DNA of 9,539 nt from the NCBI GenBank assembly GCA_024709185.1, contig JANJXE010000447.1, positions 1-9,539 of the forward strand, read 5' to 3'. This document shows positions 5,793 to 9,539 of this stretch, piece after piece. A program made the translations under genes and the position numbers. This stretch comes from Paludibacter sp. GTDB lineage: Bacteria > Bacteroidota > Bacteroidia > Bacteroidales > Paludibacteraceae. Numbering within the stretch: the first letter of the stretch is position 1; every line of letters begins with the position of its first letter. The notes below the pieces were generated by a model. It had not been told where the DNA came from. It was given only the letters and a program-made list of their open reading frames with translations, and did no database searches.

Positions 5793-7738
5793 TATTCATT
5801 GTTTTTCAAGGTTTCCAATTGCTCACAAAGTAATTCCCATTCGTAGAGCTTGTGTTCCATATCGCGTTGAACTGTTTGTAAGCGCATAATAAAGGAAGGA
5901 TCGGAAGCAAATTCAGCTTGTTGAAGATTAGCTTCCATCGCGGAAATTTCCTGTTCAAGCGAGGAAATGACTTTTTCAGCCTCCTCCACTTCTTTCTCTG
6001 CTTTTCGTATCTTTCGGCTCAGTTCTTTGCGGGCTTCGTAGTTTAGTTTGTTTTCCGAACTTTGCTTTTGGGCATGATCAGAATTTTGATTTTTAACAGC
6101 TAAATTACTCACCTCTAATTCTCTAAGATTTTCCATCTTTTTGAATAACAGAAAATCGTAAATACCACCCAAATGCTCCCGCACTTTTTTATTTCCGAAT
6201 TCATACACCTTGGTAACAAGTCCATCCAGGAATTCACGATCGTGAGATACGACAATAGCAGTACCGTTAAAAGTCTTTATCGCTTCTTTCAACACCTCTT
6301 TCGAACGCATATCGAGGTGATTGGTTGGCTCATCAAGAATCAACAGATTTACTGGTTCGAGCAGTAACCGAATCATGGCAAGGCGCGAACGTTCACCTCC
6401 TGAAAGTACTTTGACTTTCTTATCGGATGCTTCACCTCCAAACATAAACGCACCAAGAATATCTCTTATTTTGGTTCGTATATCGCCAACAGCCACATAA
6501 TCAATAGTTTGAAATACAGTAAGCGAGTCGTCGAGTAAGGATGCCTGATTTTGGGCAAAATAGCCAATTTTAACCTGATGCCCCAACTTCAGCTTCCCCG
6601 AATATTCAATTTCGTTCATAATGCATTTCACCAGGGTACTTTTACCTTCCCCGTTTTTCCCGACAAAGGCAACCTTCTCGCCTCTGTTAATGATCAACCC
6701 AATATTATCCAGTACCAAATGGTCACCATATGCTTTTGAAAGGTGTTCCACTTCTAGTGGGATAATTCCTGAATGCGGTGCAGGGGGAAATTTCAGGTTA
6801 AGTCTTGAAGTATCTTCCATATCTACTTCAATCCGATCAATTTTATCGAGTTGTTTAATACGCGATTGAACCTGCACCGATTTTGTGGCTTTGTAACGGA
6901 ACCGTTCAATGAATTCTTCTGTATCCTGAATCATCTTTTGCTGATTTTCGTAGGCACGCACTTGTTGCTCGTGTCGTTCTTTCCTCAATTTAATGTACTC
7001 AGAATAGTTTACAGCATAATCGTATAGTTTACCAAGTGAAATTTCAATGGTTCGTGTGGTAACTGCATCGATAAAGGCTTTATCGTGTGAAACCAGAAGA
7101 ACAGCACTACCACAACCAATTAAAAATGATTCGAGCCATTGAATCGATTCAATATCGAGGTGATTGGTAGGTTCATCGAGTAAGAGAACATCGGGACGAA
7201 TCAATAGAATTTTTGCCAGTTCAATACGCATGCGCCATCCCCCGCTAAACTCATTACACGGACGTGAAAAATCACTGCGCAAAAAACCGAGTCCTAACAG
7301 CGTTTTTTCAATCTGAGCTTCGTAGTTTCCGTTCCCAATGATCTGCAAATGCTCCTGCTGATGTGTTAGCCTGTCAATAATCCGATGATAATCGTCGCTG
7401 TCGTAATCAGTTCGGGTAGCTAATTCAACACCCAGTTGTTCAATTTCCTTTTCCAGCACATGAATATGTTCGAAAGCGCTGGAAGCTTCTTCCATTACGG
7501 TTGTCCCTTCGTTATGGATCATATGTTGCGGAAGATAACCAATGGTAAGATCGCGGGGAAGAGAGATTGTTCCCTTCGTTGGCGACATTTTTCCGGCAAG
7601 TAGTTTTAGCAAGGTAGTTTTGCCTGCACCGTTTTTCCCAACCAGCGCAATACGATCCTTCGGGTTAATAAGAAAGCTTATGTCATCAAAAAGGGGAGAT
7701 CCGCCAAATTCAACCCGGAGTTGTTCTATAGAAATCAT
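5792..7738 (-). CDS. ABC-F family ATP-binding cassette ATPase (YdiF/Uup-like)
   Basis: A 648-aa soluble protein with two ATPase domains and no membrane segments, the hallmark of the ABC-F family. Its members act at the ribosome rather than as transporters. Domain 1 has Walker A GKNGAGKTT (34-42), signature FSGGW (164-168), Walker B LLLDEPTNHLD (185-195) and H-loop SHD (217-219). Domain 2 has Walker A GKNGEGKST (360-368), signature LSGGE (445-449), Walker B LLILDEPTNHLD (465-476) and SHD (498-500). Both catalytic glutamates (E189, E470) are present. The charged linker between domains (about 240-325) corresponds to the segment that contacts P-site tRNA in characterised members. A C-terminal coiled coil (about 565-648) is followed directly by the stop. 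This is a housekeeping-type ABC-F; nothing in the sequence marks it as an antibiotic-resistance member. It is the first gene of a probable two-gene operon with the RsmI-like methylase, suggesting a translation-linked unit. Confidence 0.93.
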   Translation of the reverse strand: MISIEQLRVEFGGSPLFDDISFLINPKDRIALVGKNGAGKTTLLKLLAGKMSPTKGTISLPRDLTIGYLPQHMIHNEGTTVMEEASSAFEHIHVLEKEIEQLGVELATRTDYDSDDYHRIIDRLTHQQEHLQIIGNGNYEAQIEKTLLGLGFLRSDFSRPCNEFSGGWRMRIELAKILLIRPDVLLLDEPTNHLDIESIQWLESFLIGCGSAVLLVSHDKAFIDAVTTRTIEISLGKLYDYAVNYSEYIKLRKERHEQQVRAYENQQKMIQDTEEFIERFRYKATKSVQVQSRIKQLDKIDRIEVDMEDTSRLNLKFPPAPHSGIIPLEVEHLSKAYGDHLVLDNIGLIINRGEKVAFVGKNGEGKSTLVKCIMNEIEYSGKLKLGHQVKIGYFAQNQASLLDDSLTVFQTIDYVAVGDIRTKIRDILGAFMFGGEASDKKVKVLSGGERSRLAMIRLLLEPVNLLILDEPTNHLDMRSKEVLKEAIKTFNGTAIVVSHDREFLDGLVTKVYEFGNKKVREHLGGIYDFLLFKKMENLRELEVSNLAVKNQNSDHAQKQSSENKLNYEARKELSRKIRKAEKEVEEAEKVISSLEQEISAMEANLQQAEFASDPSFIMRLQTVQRDMEHKLYEWELLCEQLETLKNNE

Positions 7739-7758
7739 ATGTTGAGGGATTCGAAAAT

Positions 7759-7787
7759 CAAATTTAAAATAATGGAAGAACAGCCAA
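7759..7787 (-). promoter_or_regulatory. promoter of the ABC-F / RsmI-like operon
   Basis: On the minus strand, TTG (7785-7787) and TAAATTTG (7759-7766) are separated by 18 bp, matching the Bacteroidota -33/-7 arrangement (TTTG, TAnnTTTG). The -7 box ends 20 bp before the ATG at 7738, predicting a very short leader. The -33 element is adjacent to that of the divergent panB promoter. Confidence 0.6.
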
Positions 7788-7790
7788 TTT

Positions 7791-7820
7791 TTTGTTTGAA
7801 AAATTAATTAGCTATCTTTG
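7791..7820 (+). promoter_or_regulatory. panB promoter
   Basis: TTTG (7791-7794) and TATCTTTG (7813-7820) are spaced 18 bp apart, a good match to the Bacteroidota -33/-7 consensus. The -7 box ends 24 bp before the panB ATG, and the leader between them is A-rich with no Shine-Dalgarno sequence. Confidence 0.7.
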
Positions 7821-7844
7821 CGACTGCAAAAATAGATAAAAAAT

Positions 7845-8663
7845 ATGTCAGTACATAATGAAAACATCAGGAGGGTGACAACCCAGCGCCTGACTGAGAT
7901 GAAAAAACGGGGCGAAAAAATCAGTATGCTAACGGCCTATGATTTTACGATGGCCAGTATTATTGACAGTGCCGGTATTGATGTTATCCTGGTAGGTGAT
8001 TCTGCTTCTAATGTTATGTGTGGCAATGCAACTACTCTTCCGATGACACTGGATCAGATGATCTTTATGGCTACTTCGGTTGTACGTGGTGTTAAGCGTG
8101 CGCTGGTTGTAATCGACATGCCATTTGGCAGTTACCAGGGAAATTCCCGCGAAGCCATTACATCCGCCATCCGGGTGATGAAGGAAACACACGGCGACTG
8201 TTTGAAAATGGAAGGTGGCGAAGAAGTAATTGAGTCGATCAAACGAGTGTTGAGCGCCGGTATTCCGGTAATGGGACATTTGGGACTAATGCCCCAATCA
8301 ATTAATAAATATGGTTCGTATGCAGTTCGTGCTCAGGATGATGAAGAAGCAGAAAAATTGATCCGCGATGCACATTTGTTGCAGGAAGCAGGCTGTTTTG
8401 CATTGGTGCTTGAAAAAATTCCTGCGAAACTGGCTGCTCGTGTGGCTGCTGAACTGTTTATACCGGTAATTGGCATCGGAGCTGGTGGACAAGTAGATGG
8501 ACAGGTGCTGGTAGTGCATGATATGTTGGGTCTCAACAATGAATTCTCTCCCCGTTTTCTGCGAAAATATGCCAATCTCGAAGCAATCATGAAAGAAGCA
8601 GTAGCGCATTATGTAGAAGATGTTAAAACAGGCGATTTCCCCAACGAAAGAGAACAATACTAG
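7845..8663 (+). CDS. panB: 3-methyl-2-oxobutanoate hydroxymethyltransferase (ketopantoate hydroxymethyltransferase)
   Basis: PanB transfers a hydroxymethyl group from 5,10-methylene-tetrahydrofolate to alpha-ketoisovalerate, giving ketopantoate, the first committed step of pantothenate and CoA synthesis. The protein is 272 aa (E. coli 264) and forms a TIM barrel. The metal ligands and active-site residues known from E. coli align as D52 in VGDSASN (50-56), D91 in VIDMPFGSY (89-97), K121 and E123 in LKMEGG (120-125), and the catalytic E190 in LVLEKIP (187-193). IGIGAG (209-214) and VHDMLGL (224-230) are also typical. The start is the ATG at 7845, 24 bp past a well-formed promoter. It appears to be a single-gene transcript, divergent from the ABC-F operon and ended by a hairpin; no panC or panD is present in the window. 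Confidence 0.97.
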   Translation: MSVHNENIRRVTTQRLTEMKKRGEKISMLTAYDFTMASIIDSAGIDVILVGDSASNVMCGNATTLPMTLDQMIFMATSVVRGVKRALVVIDMPFGSYQGNSREAITSAIRVMKETHGDCLKMEGGEEVIESIKRVLSAGIPVMGHLGLMPQSINKYGSYAVRAQDDEEAEKLIRDAHLLQEAGCFALVLEKIPAKLAARVAAELFIPVIGIGAGGQVDGQVLVVHDMLGLNNEFSPRFLRKYANLEAIMKEAVAHYVEDVKTGDFPNEREQY

Positions 8664-8685
8664 TTTCATCTAATCAACTAATCAG

Positions 8686-8735
8686 AAATCCTGAAATGCA
8701 AATTGAATCAGTTTGTTTTTCAGGATTTTTTCTTT
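8686..8735 (+). terminator. Rho-independent terminator after panB
   Basis: AAATCCTGAAA (8686-8696) pairs perfectly with TTTCAGGATTT (8718-8728). Inside, CAAATT (8699-8704) can pair with AGTTTG (8710-8715) around a 5-nt loop, extending the hairpin. A T-rich tract follows (8726-8735). It begins 22 bp after the panB stop and precedes the uxaC promoter, so panB and uxaC are separate units. Confidence 0.85.
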
Positions 8736-8794
8736 AGAAAAAGTTAAAAGTGAATTTAAATTAGACCAATCTATGCTGTTTTAAAAAAATGTTG

Positions 8795-8802
8795 TACCTT
8801 CG
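8795..8802 (+). promoter_or_regulatory. possible -7 element for uxaC
   Basis: TACCTTCG matches the looser Bacteroidota -7 form TAnnTTnG and lies 69 bp before the uxaC ATG, implying a leader of about 65 nt, longer than for the other genes here. No convincing -33 element is seen. I could not recognise an operator palindrome in the leader, although hexuronate genes are usually regulated. Confidence 0.45.
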
Positions 8803-8871
8803 TGGCCGCACACGAAAACATAATTTTAAGTAAAACAAGGTATAAATAATCACTTTACAAGTATATAAATC

Positions 8872-9539
8872 ATGAAAGCGTTTTTAGACCACAACTTTCT
8901 GTTACAGACCGAAACAGCTCAACGATTGTACCATGAACATGCAGCTCATCAGCCAATTATTGATTATCACTGCCATTTAATACCTGAAATGGTTGCCAAC
9001 GACCATCAGTTTAAGACATTAACTGAAATCTGGTTAGGGGGCGATCATTACAAATGGCGGGCCATGCGAACTAACGGAATTAACGAGCGCTACATCACCG
9101 GAAAAGATACTTCGGACTACGAAAAATTTGAGAAATGGGCTGAAACAGTTCCCTACACAATGCGTAATCCTTTGTATCACTGGACTCATCTTGAGTTGAA
9201 AACCGCTTTTGGAATTGAAAAGTTACTTTCGCCGAAAACAGCACGCGAGATATACGACGAATGCAATGCTTTGTTAGCTACTCCGGCCTTTACTGCCCGT
9301 GGATTGATGCGTCATTACAAAGTACAGGTGGTTTGTACTACCGATGACCCGATCGATTCGCTCGAACACCACATTAAAACCCGGCAGGATGGCTTTGAAA
9401 TAAAGATGTTGCCAACCTGGAGACCTGATAAAGCAATGGCTGTTGAGGTCCCAGCCGGTTTCATTACCTATATGGAGCAATTAGCAAAAGTGTCGGGAGT
9501 TACTATTTCGACCTTCGACGATATGATTAGATCGGAAGA
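8872..9539 (+). CDS. uxaC: glucuronate (uronate) isomerase, N-terminal part only
   Basis: UxaC interconverts D-glucuronate with D-fructuronate and D-galacturonate with D-tagaturonate, the entry step of hexuronate catabolism in the cytoplasm. Only about 219 of roughly 470 residues are present. The family is clear from the metal-site motif DYHCHL (31-36, H33 and H35), [17 protein letters not shown] (53-69), [11 protein letters not shown] and [12 protein letters not shown], all very close to the E. coli enzyme as I remember it. The ATG at 8872 gives the expected start ([14 protein letters not shown]). The genuine sequence probably ends at 9528 (I219): the final 11 bases (9529-9539) match a sequencing adapter, so the last apparent residues R-S-E should not be trusted. 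No neighbouring uxuA, uxuB or transporter gene is visible; they may lie beyond the edge. Confidence 0.96.
   Translation, partial: MKAFLDHNFLLQTETAQRLYHEHAAHQPIIDYHCHLIPEMVANDHQFKTLTEIWLGGDHYKWRAMRTNGINERYITGKDTSDYEKFEKWAETVPYTMRNPLYHWTHLELKTAFGIEKLLSPKTAREIYDECNALLATPAFTARGLMRHYKVQVVCTTDDPIDSLEHHIKTRQDGFEIKMLPTWRPDKAMAVEVPAGFITYMEQLAKVSGVTISTFDDMIRSE
9529..9539 (+). other. probable Illumina adapter remnant at the right edge
   Basis: The last 11 bases, AGATCGGAAGA, are identical to the first 11 bases of the common Illumina adapter (AGATCGGAAGAGC). The leading A is what A-tailing of an insert would add. The match sits exactly at the sequence edge and coincides with the point where the uxaC translation stops resembling the family. 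Confidence 0.8.

Noticed and set aside
5792..7738. ABC-F gene as an antibiotic-resistance (target-protection) determinant
   Set aside because: The domain layout with a long C-terminal coiled coil and the operon with an rRNA-methylase-like gene suit a housekeeping ABC-F. No resistance-specific feature can be read from the sequence.
7929..8669. Three minus-strand frames of 85-123 codons opposite panB
   Set aside because: panB is unambiguous with all active-site residues. The antisense frames are low-complexity shadows, and one overlaps the others in a different frame.
9274..9480. 68-codon minus-strand frame opposite uxaC
   Set aside because: Antisense to conserved UxaC motifs; no support of its own.
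1..9539. A hidden mobile element, CRISPR array, phage or defence system
   Set aside because: No direct-repeat arrays, transposase or integrase motifs, or island-like composition shifts were found. Nearly all sequence is accounted for by conserved core genes.

Overview
The window reads as ordinary chromosomal housekeeping DNA from a member of the Bacteroidota, most likely the order Bacteroidales or a close relative. Three things support this. The protein sequences have a Bacteroidota flavour: GyrA with a QGRGGVG box, a bifunctional-nuclease (BFN) protein with a UVR tail, and a short RsmI-like methylase. Start codons lack a recognisable Shine-Dalgarno sequence and sit behind A/T-rich leaders. 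Several start sites are preceded by the Bacteroidota-type -7 element TAnnTTTG. Base composition looks even across the window at roughly 40% GC (estimated by eye), with no island-like block.

Layout, left to right. The minus strand from 1945 to the left edge is gyrA, cut by the window after 648 codons. Just upstream, also on the minus strand, is a BFN (DUF151) + UVR domain gene (2021-2641). A short divergent promoter region (about 2642-2766) separates it from smpB on the plus strand (2767-3216). smpB converges on a long-chain acyl-CoA synthetase-like AMP-binding ligase on the minus strand (3366-5009). A 17-bp perfect inverted repeat between them is a strong candidate for a shared bidirectional terminator. 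Further right on the minus strand, an ABC-F ATPase gene (5792-7738) and an RsmI-like methyltransferase gene (5088-5792) overlap by one base and probably form an operon. A compact back-to-back promoter region (7739-7844) divides that operon from panB on the plus strand (7845-8663). panB is followed by a hairpin terminator and then uxaC (8872 to the right edge), which is truncated.

The genes cover DNA supercoiling (gyrA), ribosome rescue (smpB), ribosome-linked ATPase and probable rRNA methylation functions (abc-f, rsmI-like), fatty-acid activation (ligase), pantothenate/CoA synthesis (panB) and hexuronate catabolism (uxaC). No common pathway links them beyond core metabolism and translation. 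There are no mobile elements, CRISPR arrays, tRNA or rRNA genes, or defence-like cassettes.

I did not find a novel biological system. The most notable anomaly is technical. The last 11 bases (9529-9539) match the start of the standard Illumina adapter exactly, so the final uxaC codons are probably not genomic. Smaller points worth checking are the glycine at the GyrA position equivalent to E. coli Asp87, the degenerate GyrA box, and several start-site decisions settled by promoter elements.
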